In this document: one piece after another, positions 1-6,838 of the stretch
Layout of the letters: each line of letters starts with the position of its first letter
Position numbering within the stretch: position 1 is the first letter of the stretch
Source: Planctomycetota bacterium
GTDB lineage: Bacteria; Planctomycetota; Brocadiia; SM23-32
Length of the DNA: 10,436 bases
Assembly: GCA_018400625.1 (NCBI GenBank)
Contig: JAGYMJ010000410.1
Span: 1-10,436, forward strand
Direction: 5' to 3'
Notes under the pieces: generated by a model
Seen by the model: only the letters and a program-made list of their open reading frames with translations
Databases searched by the model: none
Told to the model about the DNA's origin: nothing
Program-made: the position numbers and the translations under genes

Positions 1-3
1 CCG

Positions 4-18
4 CCGGGCTTGTCCCGG
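4..18 (+). repeat. Small CCGGG-CTTGT-CCCGG hairpin
   Basis: A 5-bp perfect stem (CCGGG at 4-8, CCCGG at 14-18) encloses the loop CTTGT. A near-identical hairpin with a 4-bp stem and the same loop occurs at 2705-2717, also just upstream of a gene. It overlaps the outer arm of the larger inverted-repeat element, so it may be a building block of it. The two copies suggest a dispersed short repeat of this genome. Confidence 0.5.
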
Positions 19-233
19 TGGAGGAGTATTTATGCACTACAATAACTTTAACAACCCCCCGACCTCGGCCGCCGCGTTTCTGCCCTGAGTACGGGATAAG
101 CCATAAAAGATAAATTTTCCATTTTGCGTAAAAGCTTACGAATTTAACTTTATTCCCTCTTAGGGCAGAAACGCGGCGGGCGAGGCCGGAGAGAGGGCAG
201 ATCAATTTGGAGTGCATAAATACCGAAGCCCGG
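4..233. repeat. Nested inverted-repeat element, about 230 bp
   Basis: Three pairs of inverted arms are visible. An outer 8-bp pair lies at 4-11 and 226-233 (CCGGGCTT / AAGCCCGG). A perfect 13-bp pair lies at 26-38 and 211-223 (GTATTTATGCACT / AGTGCATAAATAC). A 26-bp inner pair lies at 61-86 and 162-187 and matches at 24 of 26 positions. The inner arms are GC-rich and enclose an AT-rich 75-bp centre (87-161). Seen another way, two divergent copies of a ~61-nt unit (26-86 and the reverse complement of 162-223) face each other, with conserved ends and an unlike 22-23 nt middle. This could be a MITE-like mobile element or a paired REP-type repeat. No clear target-site duplication is visible, and I do not recognise a transposase family. 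The arms are seen directly; mobility is inference. Confidence 0.8.
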
Positions 234-280
234 GGGTAACGTGTTTCACGGAATATTTATCTCATATTGTCTTCATTGCT

Positions 281-1288
281 ATGGAAAAGTTTAAACCCGG
301 TAAAATTCAACCCTTACTACTGAGCGAGCTGCTTGCTGGACTGGAACATGACGACGAACGCGTCGTCTTGAAGCCGGCGGTGGGTGAGGATGTATGTGCT
401 ATCCGCATGAAAGACCGGTATCTTGTGGCAAAAACGGATCCGATCACCTTCGCTACCGAACGGATCGGATGGTATGTCGTTCACATAAATGCTAACGATA
501 TTGCCACCTCCGGAGCAATACCAAAGTGGTTTTTAGTGACAATGCTTTTGCCGGAACACAAAACGGACGAATGCTTGGTCAGAGAGATTTGGGCGGACTT
601 AAAAGACGCGCTGGATAGTATCAATTGCTCACTCTGTGGGGGACATACAGAGGTGACGGTGGGATTAGAGCGGCCTGTGCTGGTCGGTCATATGTTGGGG
701 GAAGTGGCGTTGGATGCTCTGGTTGATAAAAGTCAGGCAAAGGCTGGAGATAAGGTTCTGTTGACAAAAGGGGTTCCGATCGAGGGGATGGCGGTGATGG
801 CCCATGAGAAACGGGAACTGCTCGATGAGGCTTTTCCCGCGGATGTTTTGGAAAAATCACTTAATCTTCTGCACGTCCCCGGATTAAGTGTCATTAAAGA
901 GGCTCAAATCGCTTGCTCTGTTGGTGGTGTAAGTGCGATGCACGACCCCACCGAGGGCGGAGTCGCCACGGGATTATGGGAGTTGGCCAAAGCCTGCGGC
1001 TTGGGGATGAGTGTGCAGAAGAAAGATATTCGCATCCTCGAATATGGAGAGAAATTTTGCAGGGAATTGGGCCTTGACCCGCTCGGTGTTTTAGCCAGCG
1101 GGGCTCTGCTTATCTGTGCAAGACCCGAGAAGGCAGCGGAGATAATTAATACCCTTTCTGAAAGCGGTATCGTATGCGACGAAATAGGGGAAATGCTTCC
1201 GAAAGAAAAGGGTATAAATTTACTCATCGATGATACGCAGTACGACATGCCGGTCTTTGAACAGGATGAAATCGGTAAACTATGGTAA
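281..1288 (+). CDS. AIR synthase-related protein, HypE-like (orphan)
   Basis: This 335-residue protein belongs to the PurM/HypE/ThiL/SelD superfamily, whose members bind ATP and activate or transfer phosphate in the cytoplasm. Visible landmarks are a G-E-D near residues 35-37 (the family's GDD-like site), TDPITF near 52-57, HINANDIA near 68-75, GGHTE at 120-124, the HypE-like HDPTEGG at 221-227, and LGLDPLGVLASGALL near 264-278. Classical HypE ends in Pro-Arg-Ile-Cys, whose cysteine is carbamoylated and dehydrated to the cyanide ligand of NiFe hydrogenase. This protein instead ends D-E-I-G-K-L-W without a terminal cysteine, so the hydrogenase role is unlikely and the substrate is unknown. No hyp or hydrogenase gene is nearby. 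I chose the ATG at 281. The longer frame opens at a GTG at 212 inside the upstream repeat, and its first 23 residues do not look like family sequence. No clear Shine-Dalgarno site precedes 281, so the start is moderately sure. Confidence 0.85.
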   Translation: MEKFKPGKIQPLLLSELLAGLEHDDERVVLKPAVGEDVCAIRMKDRYLVAKTDPITFATERIGWYVVHINANDIATSGAIPKWFLVTMLLPEHKTDECLVREIWADLKDALDSINCSLCGGHTEVTVGLERPVLVGHMLGEVALDALVDKSQAKAGDKVLLTKGVPIEGMAVMAHEKRELLDEAFPADVLEKSLNLLHVPGLSVIKEAQIACSVGGVSAMHDPTEGGVATGLWELAKACGLGMSVQKKDIRILEYGEKFCRELGLDPLGVLASGALLICARPEKAAEIINTLSESGIVCDEIGEMLPKEKGINLLIDDTQYDMPVFEQDEIGKLW

Positions 1289-1309
1289 TTAATAAGATGA
1301 AGGGCTAAA

Positions 1310-2590
1310 ATGAAAGCGAATATTAATGAAATTAAGGTGGCGGTTATCGGCCTGGGGTATGTTGGACTGCCGGTTGCGGCAGCTTTTGGTCGCCAATTCA
1401 ATACGATAGGTTTTGATATTGATCAAAAACGCATTAGAGAACTTCAAAGCGGACATGACCATACAAAGGAGCTAATGCCTGAAGAACTGAAAACGGCAAG
1501 AAAGCTGTCGTTCAGCGATGATGAAACATCGGTTAAAGATGCGAATTTTTACATAGTCACGGTACCGACCCCCATCGACGAGAGTAAAAGTCCGGATTTA
1601 AGGCCCTTAAAGGCGGCCTCGGGGACAGTAGGCGCGGCCTTGTGCCGTGGTGATGTCGTGGTTTATGAATCGACAGTATTCCCCGGTTGCACGGAAGAAG
1701 TTTGTGTGCCTCTACTGGAAGCGAAAAGCGGGTTGAAGTTCAACAGAGATTTTTTCTGCGGTTACAGCCCTGAACGCATAAATCCCGGAGATACCCGCCA
1801 CCGTCTTAGCGATATAAAGAAGGTGGTCAGCGGAAGTACACGAGAAGTGGCGGATTATATAAACAGTATCTACAGTACGGTAATCGAAGCAGGCACTCAC
1901 CTGGCGCCCTCCATCAAGGTTGCTGAAGCCGCTAAAGTTATCGAAAATGCCCAGCGGGACCTGAATATCGCCTTCGTTAATGAACTGTCGCTGCTTTTCC
2001 AGAGATTGGGGATTGACACTTTAGATGTTCTGCGGGCTGCCGAAACCAAGTGGAACTTCCTGCCCTTCCGCCCCGGTCTTGTGGGCGGCCATTGCATTGG
2101 AGTCGATCCATACTATTTGACCCACAAAGCGGCCGCTGTTGGGCACCGCCCGGAAATCATCCTGGCCGGCAGAAGAGTTAACGATTCAATGGGCAAAATT
2201 GTCGCCAACAGATTAGTCAAGCTGATGATACGAAAAAAGCAGATTGTCGCGGGGGCAAAGGTGTTGGTGGTGGGAATAACATTCAAAGAAAATTGTCCGG
2301 ACGTACGAAATACAAAGGTGGTCGATATTATAGACGAACTGAAAACTTTTGACTGCACGGTTGATGTTTTTGATCCTCATGCCGACTACGATGAAGTGAA
2401 ATCGGAATATGGGATCGAGCTTTTGGACACTGTTGAAGGCATCGAAAAAGGCGCTTACGATGGATGTTTGCTGGCCGTTCCGCATGACGACTGTAAAAAT
2501 AGAGACTGGCGGAAAATGGTCAATTCAAACGGCGTGCTGTATGATGTAAAAGGAGCTTTAGAAAACGGTTTAGCCGATGACAGATTGTAG
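1310..2590 (+). CDS. tviB: UDP-N-acetylhexosamine 6-dehydrogenase, TviB/WecC-type
   Basis: This 426-residue protein is a nucleotide-sugar dehydrogenase of the UDP-glucose/GDP-mannose dehydrogenase family. It oxidises C6 of a UDP-N-acetylhexosamine to the uronic acid with two NAD+. The N-terminal Rossmann domain has G-L-G-Y-V-G at residues 14-19, then VPTP at 85-88, E-S-T at 120-122 and Y-S-P-E-R at 152-156. The central helix carries the E206-x-x-K209-x-x-x-N213 signature. The catalytic cysteine is C262 in GGHCIGVDPYYL, and the C-terminal UDP-binding domain has TFKENCPDVRNT near 324-335. The sequence closely resembles remembered TviB of the Vi antigen pathway (UDP-GlcNAc to UDP-GlcNAcA) over its whole length; UDP-GalNAc specificity cannot be excluded. 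An AAGGG site (1300-1304) sits 5 nt before the ATG, 21 nt after the upstream gene. It is likely to supply an amino-uronic acid for surface polysaccharide, although no epimerase or glycosyltransferase is in view. Confidence 0.93.
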   Translation: MKANINEIKVAVIGLGYVGLPVAAAFGRQFNTIGFDIDQKRIRELQSGHDHTKELMPEELKTARKLSFSDDETSVKDANFYIVTVPTPIDESKSPDLRPLKAASGTVGAALCRGDVVVYESTVFPGCTEEVCVPLLEAKSGLKFNRDFFCGYSPERINPGDTRHRLSDIKKVVSGSTREVADYINSIYSTVIEAGTHLAPSIKVAEAAKVIENAQRDLNIAFVNELSLLFQRLGIDTLDVLRAAETKWNFLPFRPGLVGGHCIGVDPYYLTHKAAAVGHRPEIILAGRRVNDSMGKIVANRLVKLMIRKKQIVAGAKVLVVGITFKENCPDVRNTKVVDIIDELKTFDCTVDVFDPHADYDEVKSEYGIELLDTVEGIEKGAYDGCLLAVPHDDCKNRDWRKMVNSNGVLYDVKGALENGLADDRL

Positions 2591-2732
2591 AAAACTTTTT
2601 AGGCGCTTCATTGTGATTTTCTTGTTTTTTTGGTAAAAAGATAATAATATGGGTAACGAGAAGAAAATTCCGTTCAGGACGAGTCAGACACCTGATTCCA
2701 CATTCCGGCTTGTCCGGGTTAGGTCGTGTACA
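2591..2732 (+). other. Intergenic gap with weak promoter-like sites
   Basis: This 142-nt gap begins AT-rich. TTGTTT (2622-2627) and TAATAT (2645-2650) are 17 nt apart and could be a poor -35/-10 pair, which would be consistent with a new transcript for the lipoprotein-tsaB-uspA run. The matches to consensus are weak. I see no stem followed by a T-run that would make a convincing terminator for the preceding gene. Confidence 0.3.
2705..2717 (+). repeat. CCGG-CTTGT-CCGG hairpin, second copy
   Basis: A 4-bp stem (CCGG at 2705-2708 and 2714-2717) encloses the loop CTTGT and is followed by GTTAGG. It is nearly identical to the hairpin at 4-18, where the following bases are TGGAGG. It lies 15 nt before the lipoprotein ATG, so it sits in the leader of that mRNA and could affect ribosome access. 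I infer a dispersed short repeat; any regulatory role is speculation. Confidence 0.5.
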
Positions 2733-3296
2733 ATGAATAAAATTGCATGGGCCTTTTTTATGTGTTTTTTGCTTGCGCTGTCGGGCTGCCGGTCGGTCAG
2801 AATTGCCGGGAGGGATGGGGCATGGATGAAGCCCTCTTCTTCAGAATCGCAAAAACAAGCGGGATTAAAAGTACGGGGTCGGAGAGATCCCGTTTCGCGC
2901 GCAACACGTTACTTTTGGGGAGTTACTCATGTCAACCGGCCGGAAAAGACATTCAGGGAAATTTTTGGTTACATAGCTTACGAAAAAGCGGAGATGCAAA
3001 CTGAATATCTCAATGCGTTCGAAATATCTGGGAAAAGGATTAAAAAAGATATCAGGGATGCTTCAGAGCAAGATATCGATTTGTTATTTGTTGCAGATAT
3101 TGAATCATGGTATCAGAGTTATGTGCTGTTTTTTCAATGGGCAAGGATCCAATATGTACTCTCTTGTTATTCTATTGATACGGGCGAGCGGATGTGGAGC
3201 GCAGATGTTGCCATGAGCCGATATTATTCTACTGACAGAGATGTGTTAATTAAATCGTTAAATAGTGTTTTTGACTCCGTCGTTTTGAATTATTAA
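2733..3296 (+). CDS. Small lipoprotein of unknown function
   Basis: From the ATG at 2733 this is a 187-residue protein with a clear lipoprotein signal: M-N-K, a hydrophobic stretch, and the lipobox L-S-G-C with the lipidated cysteine at residue 19. The longer frame from 2649 would add 28 polar residues encoded partly by a repeat hairpin and would bury the signal, so it is rejected. The mature part has no motif I can name with certainty. Residues about 113-160 (DIDLLFVADIESWYQSYV, then an aromatic-rich strand and IDTGERMWSADV) recall the LpoB/GNA1162-like lipoprotein fold, in which a 'duty to report a variable, with the substance made or not' strand pattern ends in 'D-T-G-x-x-x-W'. This is a fold-level impression only. 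Its stop codon overlaps the tsaB start (TAATG), so the two are probably translationally coupled. Envelope location is inferred from the lipobox. Confidence 0.75.
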   Translation: MNKIAWAFFMCFLLALSGCRSVRIAGRDGAWMKPSSSESQKQAGLKVRGRRDPVSRATRYFWGVTHVNRPEKTFREIFGYIAYEKAEMQTEYLNAFEISGKRIKKDIRDASEQDIDLLFVADIESWYQSYVLFFQWARIQYVLSCYSIDTGERMWSADVAMSRYYSTDRDVLIKSLNSVFDSVVLNY

Positions 3297-4003
3297 TGTA
3301 TATTCTTGGAATAGAAACCAGCTCCGACACAGGAAGTGTAGCCTTAGCTTCCGAAAAGGGAAACATTCAAAGCATGAACTTTGGCAAAGGACAGGCGCAT
3401 GCCAAAAAAATTCTTTATTACGTCGATGCAATGCTTCGCAATAACGAGGTTCGAAAAGAAAATGTTGACCATGTAGCTGCAGCTGTCGGCCCCGGTTCAT
3501 TTACCGGATTGAGGGTAGGTGTAACTTGCGCGAAAACGCTTTCTTATGCCCTTAAATGGAAAGCGATTGGTATCTGTTCGCTCGAAGTGCTGGCTTGGGA
3601 TTACGATCCCGAAGACGTTGCTTGCCGGTATATTTGTCCAATAAAAGATGCACGCAGAAAGGCTGTTTATGGACGTGTTTTCCAGAAGAGCTCCTCCGGA
3701 TGGTATGCACAGGGCGAGGTTTTTATGGGCTCCCCCGAGACTTTATCGGAAAAGCTGCCCGATGATGTTATGGTTTTTGGCTCGGGGGTTGAAGCGTATC
3801 CCAACGTCTTCAGCACCTCCCGATTCCGACAGCCTGAAGTAACTGCCCCAGCGACATCCTTGCGGCCTAAAGCAGAAAATGTTGCAATGCTTGGCAGGTA
3901 TTATGCCAGAGCGGGTCAATGTGTTTCGCCGTTCAGTCTGATTCCGAGGTATTATCGTTTAACGGCCGTCGAGGAGAGAGTGAAGAGAGAGGCAAAAGTA
4001 TAA
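3296..4003 (+). CDS. tsaB: tRNA t6A37 threonylcarbamoyltransferase subunit TsaB
   Basis: This 235-residue cytoplasmic protein is TsaB (YeaZ), the non-catalytic partner that binds TsaD and, with TsaE and TsaC, makes N6-threonylcarbamoyladenosine at position 37 of ANN-decoding tRNAs. It has the ASKHA-fold start MYILGIETSS, the diagnostic GPGSFTGLRVG at residues 65-75, D-A-R-R-K near 117-121, and a C-terminal I-P-R-Y-Y-R with an acidic pair close by, all typical of the family. Length is close to the usual ~230. Its ATG shares one base with the stop of the lipoprotein gene, and no separate Shine-Dalgarno site is obvious, so translation is probably coupled to the gene before it. tsaD, tsaE and rimI are not in the window. 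Confidence 0.95.
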   Translation: MYILGIETSSDTGSVALASEKGNIQSMNFGKGQAHAKKILYYVDAMLRNNEVRKENVDHVAAAVGPGSFTGLRVGVTCAKTLSYALKWKAIGICSLEVLAWDYDPEDVACRYICPIKDARRKAVYGRVFQKSSSGWYAQGEVFMGSPETLSEKLPDDVMVFGSGVEAYPNVFSTSRFRQPEVTAPATSLRPKAENVAMLGRYYARAGQCVSPFSLIPRYYRLTAVEERVKREAKV

Positions 4004-4013
4004 ACCTTTAATT

Positions 4014-4019
4014 GGAGGA
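4014..4019 (+). promoter_or_regulatory. Ribosome binding site that fixes the uspA start
   Basis: GGAGGA lies 7 nt upstream of the ATG at 4027. A TTG at 4012 would open the frame five codons earlier but would overlap this site, so the ATG is the better start. Confidence 0.8.
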
Positions 4020-4026
4020 TAGATTT

Positions 4027-4512
4027 ATGCGTTTAGATATTAAGAAGGTATTGTGCCCGGTAGATTTTAGTGAGAGTTCCGACCACGCTTTACAATACGC
4101 CAGGGCTTTCTCTGAAGCTTATGGAAGCCGCCTCGTGATGCTTCATGTGATTGAGGTGCCGCATATGCCCTCTTATTCGACATTTGGTATCCCCGAAATT
4201 TATTATCCTGTTGAGGATATACAAAAACAGTGCGAAGAGAGTCTGGATGAACTCGTAAAAAAATACAGCTCAGAAAAATATGAAATTAGCGGTGAAGTGA
4301 TGGTGGGCACCGCGTTTGTAGAAATAGTACAAAAAGCAAAAAAAGAAGACTTTGACCTCATAGTATTAGGTACACATGGACGCAGCGGGCTGAAACATAT
4401 TATCATCGGCAGCGTGGCCGAAAAGGTGGTGCGTAAGGCGCCATGCCCGGTGCTGAGTGTTAAACATCCGGAGCATGAATTTGTTATGCCGGAATCCGAA
4501 CCGGTTGATTAA
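4027..4512 (+). CDS. Universal stress protein, UspA family, single domain
   Basis: This 161-residue cytoplasmic protein has one Usp domain. It begins KKVLCPVDFSESS with the conserved Asp at residue 13, and ends with the ATP-binding signature G-x2-G-x9-G-S: G115, G118, G128, S129 (GTHGRSG...GSV). This is followed by VVRKAPCPVLSVK. The complete nucleotide motif places it among ATP-binding Usp proteins, which usually dimerise and respond to starvation or stress. The last ~15 residues (EHEFVMPESEPVD) form an acidic tail beyond the domain. It starts 23 nt after the tsaB stop, so it probably shares that transcript. The exact stress role cannot be read from the sequence. Confidence 0.93.
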   Translation: MRLDIKKVLCPVDFSESSDHALQYARAFSEAYGSRLVMLHVIEVPHMPSYSTFGIPEIYYPVEDIQKQCEESLDELVKKYSSEKYEISGEVMVGTAFVEIVQKAKKEDFDLIVLGTHGRSGLKHIIIGSVAEKVVRKAPCPVLSVKHPEHEFVMPESEPVD

Positions 4513-4604
4513 CCCTATAGAGAGCTTTTTAGAAACTGTTTTCTTTGGAATGTGTTTTCTTGCGATTTTATATCATCACAAGGAATTTGAGCTGCCTTCC
4601 ATTA

Positions 4605-6659
4605 ATGGGTAAGACCATGCAAAAGCAAGAATTGACTGAAAGGTTAAGTCCGATGCCCAGGCGCATTGAAGTTGGGGGGGCCGACCTGATCTGTCCTGAC
4701 GATCTGAGAATCGCTATCCCTGAAGAAAGCATTTGGACAGACCGGGCTGTTGCTGAATTTTGCGATTTTTTTGAAAATCTTACAGGTGTATCAGTTTGTT
4801 CCGGCAGCGGAAAAGTCCAGATGGATAATCCTGTCATATATTTTTTGCCCCCTTCTGCAAACCTGCATAAAGGCCTTTTTGAACATCCGTTTTTTGATGA
4901 TTTCAATTTTTATCCCGGATACCAATCTTACCGTATCGCTCCACTGCCCGGGCAAAAGGGGATTGTTCTCCAGGGGCTTGACCCGGAAGGGGTTTATTGG
5001 GGGATGAAAACGCTCAAGCAGGCCCTGATCATGAAAGATGGTCTATTGTGTTTGCCCCGCCTTTTCATTGCGGATGGTGGCGATATGGAGGAACGTGGAT
5101 TGTGGAGCCAACCGTTCGGGACGACATGCCGTTATGATGATCCGGATGAAGCGCTGAACCACTATAAGGGCTGGATCGATTGGATGAGCGATCATAAACT
5201 TAACCTGTTTGAAATCATGACTGTCGGCGAGGGCGGGGGGGTGTGCTATCGGAGCAAGGCCCATCCTGAATTCAATCATAAAGATGCCGAAGAGCGTGAA
5301 TTTCTGCTGAGGGAGTTGATCAATTACGGAGATTCGCACGGGCTGCGTATGCTTCCCATCTTTTCTCACCCGGAGCATTTCAGTTTTGTCAGTGATAAGT
5401 TCCCGGAGCTTACCCCTGAAAATACTGTCACTCATCATGGCAAAAAGCTTAAAATTGCTGTGGATTTTTTCCAGGGGAAAACGCGTAGAATACTCCAGGA
5501 CATTGCCGAAGAATTGATGGCCGGCTTTTCACCTCGAGGTCTCTGTTTCTGGCTCTCAGAGAACCGCCTGCATTCTTTAAAGCGCTCTGAACAAGAAGGA
5601 CGCAGTGAATTCCTGCGCGAAGCGGAGACTTATTGGGAGATAGCTCAGTCACTGAGAGAAAATAAGCCCGACCTGGAATGCAAAATATTGCTTTCCCAGG
5701 GCTCTTTCCCCGAAAACCTCAAACTTATGCGTGAACTTCCGCCGGAAGTAAAGTGGATATTTTATTCGGGAGAGCGCTTTGGAACTTACAATGTTCGCCC
5801 TAAAAATCCTATACACCGTGATATAGCTTCCGGAGCGGCCCGGGGGCGGTGGATATCTCTGTGCAACGCATTGCGTGGAGTTCCCGGCCGCCCCACGCAT
5901 CTGGCAACCCTCCATCGCAACATCGGTTATGCTCTTGACGCCGGGCTCAAAGGACTTGACGGCATGTCGTATTCTTTCCCGGGCGATATACAGGCTTTAA
6001 CGGTGGCGGCCGAGCATTCATGGAATTATAATGGACGCCGATTGGAAGCCACTCTGCGCAGAATGGCTGTTGAAGCCGGGGTCGAAGATGCTGAAAGACA
6101 GGCCAAGGCGTATTCACTCTTTGACGGAGCTAATGTCGCCCACGCCCGTCTTAATTCAATGGGGATCGGTCAGCCGTTCGGAAATTTTTCAAGATTCGCC
6201 AACATGCTGGAAAGAATACGGGACGACGCGCCTGTGGATGAGCTTATAATGTTGGTTGCTGATCACATGGAGACGCAAGACCTGCCGATGCTGGCCGAAG
6301 CCGCTGAAAATTTAGAGAGGGCTTTACATCTGGCGGACCAGCAAAAGGATACTCTATTTGTTTTACGCTCTAAATTTCTTTTGCGTATCATTCGTGTCGG
6401 TCAGGAAGTGGCCCGCGCGTTCTATGTCCATTGCCGGGAAAAGAGCCGGGATACTTATAAGGGGGATTGGGAAGACTATTCCACCGAAATGCGCTCCTTA
6501 ATCGACAGATTGAACGTTCATGCCGAAAAGGGGAAAAGAATTTATGCAGAACTGGTTCGTGCAGAAGGTTGGTCTCAAGCCATGTGTTCTGCATGCGATC
6601 CGCTATCGAAGACGGCTGAGCTTGCCAGGCAAATCAGCGGTGTGAAAGTTGAAAAGTAA
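4605..6659 (+). CDS. GH20-like glycoside hydrolase, probably cytoplasmic
   Basis: From the ATG at 4605 this is a 684-residue protein. It opens PMPRRIEVGGADL and continues as the N-terminal alpha/beta domain found before GH20, GH84 and GH67 barrels, ending in the typical D-P-E-G-V-Y-W-G-M-K-T-L-K-Q at about 126-139. A TIM barrel follows, starting E-R-G-L-W-S (164-169) and W-I-D-W-M-S-D-H-K-L-N (190-200), with G-L-C-F-W-L-S-E-N at 312-320 and H-S-W-N after the barrel (471-474). The last ~200 residues are helical. In GH20 beta-N-acetylhexosaminidases an Asp-Glu pair does catalysis. Here the glutamate (E319) is kept but serine precedes it, so it may be a divergent or different glycosidase. No signal peptide or lipobox is visible with any start. 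An ATG at 4617 and a TTG at 4545 are alternative starts; none has a good Shine-Dalgarno site. Substrate is unknown; an N-acetylhexosamine glycan is the family's usual target. Confidence 0.75.
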   Translation: MGKTMQKQELTERLSPMPRRIEVGGADLICPDDLRIAIPEESIWTDRAVAEFCDFFENLTGVSVCSGSGKVQMDNPVIYFLPPSANLHKGLFEHPFFDDFNFYPGYQSYRIAPLPGQKGIVLQGLDPEGVYWGMKTLKQALIMKDGLLCLPRLFIADGGDMEERGLWSQPFGTTCRYDDPDEALNHYKGWIDWMSDHKLNLFEIMTVGEGGGVCYRSKAHPEFNHKDAEEREFLLRELINYGDSHGLRMLPIFSHPEHFSFVSDKFPELTPENTVTHHGKKLKIAVDFFQGKTRRILQDIAEELMAGFSPRGLCFWLSENRLHSLKRSEQEGRSEFLREAETYWEIAQSLRENKPDLECKILLSQGSFPENLKLMRELPPEVKWIFYSGERFGTYNVRPKNPIHRDIASGAARGRWISLCNALRGVPGRPTHLATLHRNIGYALDAGLKGLDGMSYSFPGDIQALTVAAEHSWNYNGRRLEATLRRMAVEAGVEDAERQAKAYSLFDGANVAHARLNSMGIGQPFGNFSRFANMLERIRDDAPVDELIMLVADHMETQDLPMLAEAAENLERALHLADQQKDTLFVLRSKFLLRIIRVGQEVARAFYVHCREKSRDTYKGDWEDYSTEMRSLIDRLNVHAEKGKRIYAELVRAEGWSQAMCSACDPLSKTAELARQISGVKVEK

Positions 6660-6690
6660 AAATTAAACGCTTCTATCACAACTCAGGGGT

Positions 6691-6700
6691 CTTTTTTTTA
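6691..6700 (+). other. T-rich tract after the GH20-like gene
   Basis: A run of eight T lies 30-40 nt after the stop at 6659, preceded by ACTCAGGGGTC, which can fold into only a 3-bp stem. It may mark transcript end, but there is no convincing hairpin, so I do not call a terminator. Confidence 0.25.
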
Positions 6701-6777
6701 TAAAATATTTAAACAATTATCATCCAAAGACACTTTGAGGATAATTTTCTTGCCGAAATTTAATCTCCCCATTCTAT

Positions 6778-6806
6778 TTGACGATACGCTTACCATCGTT
6801 TATCCT
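6778..6806 (+). promoter_or_regulatory. Candidate sigma70-type promoter before yhaM-panD-yggS
   Basis: TTGACG (6778-6783, five of six bases of the consensus -35) and TATCCT (6801-6806, four of six of the -10) are separated by exactly 17 nt. The pair lies 32 nt upstream of the ATG at 6839 in a 179-nt AT-rich gap, where a new transcript would be expected. Assignment is by consensus only. Confidence 0.5.
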
Positions 6807-6825
6807 TTTATACATCATGTTACCT

Positions 6826-6831
6826 AAGGAG
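6826..6831 (+). promoter_or_regulatory. Strong ribosome binding site of the yhaM-like gene
   Basis: AAGGAG sits 7 nt before the ATG at 6839, the best Shine-Dalgarno match in the window, and confirms that start. Confidence 0.8.
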
Positions 6832-6838
6832 ATAAATT

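Noticed and set aside
1..217. Minus-strand open frame from an ATG at 217 running off the left edge (at least 72 codons)
   Set aside because: It reads through both arms of the inverted repeat, has no ribosome site, and the residues are arginine/glycine-rich as expected from GC-rich arms.
212..280. Longer N-terminus for the HypE-like protein
   Set aside because: The GTG start lies in the repeat arm and the 23 extra residues do not resemble the family; the ATG at 281 begins normal family sequence.
904..1401. Minus-strand open frame of 165 codons
   Set aside because: It lies opposite the HypE-like gene and the start of tviB, has no recognisable motif, and is explained by codon bias on the plus strand.
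2649..2732. Longer start for the lipoprotein
   Set aside because: It would place 28 polar residues before the signal sequence and destroy the lipobox arrangement.
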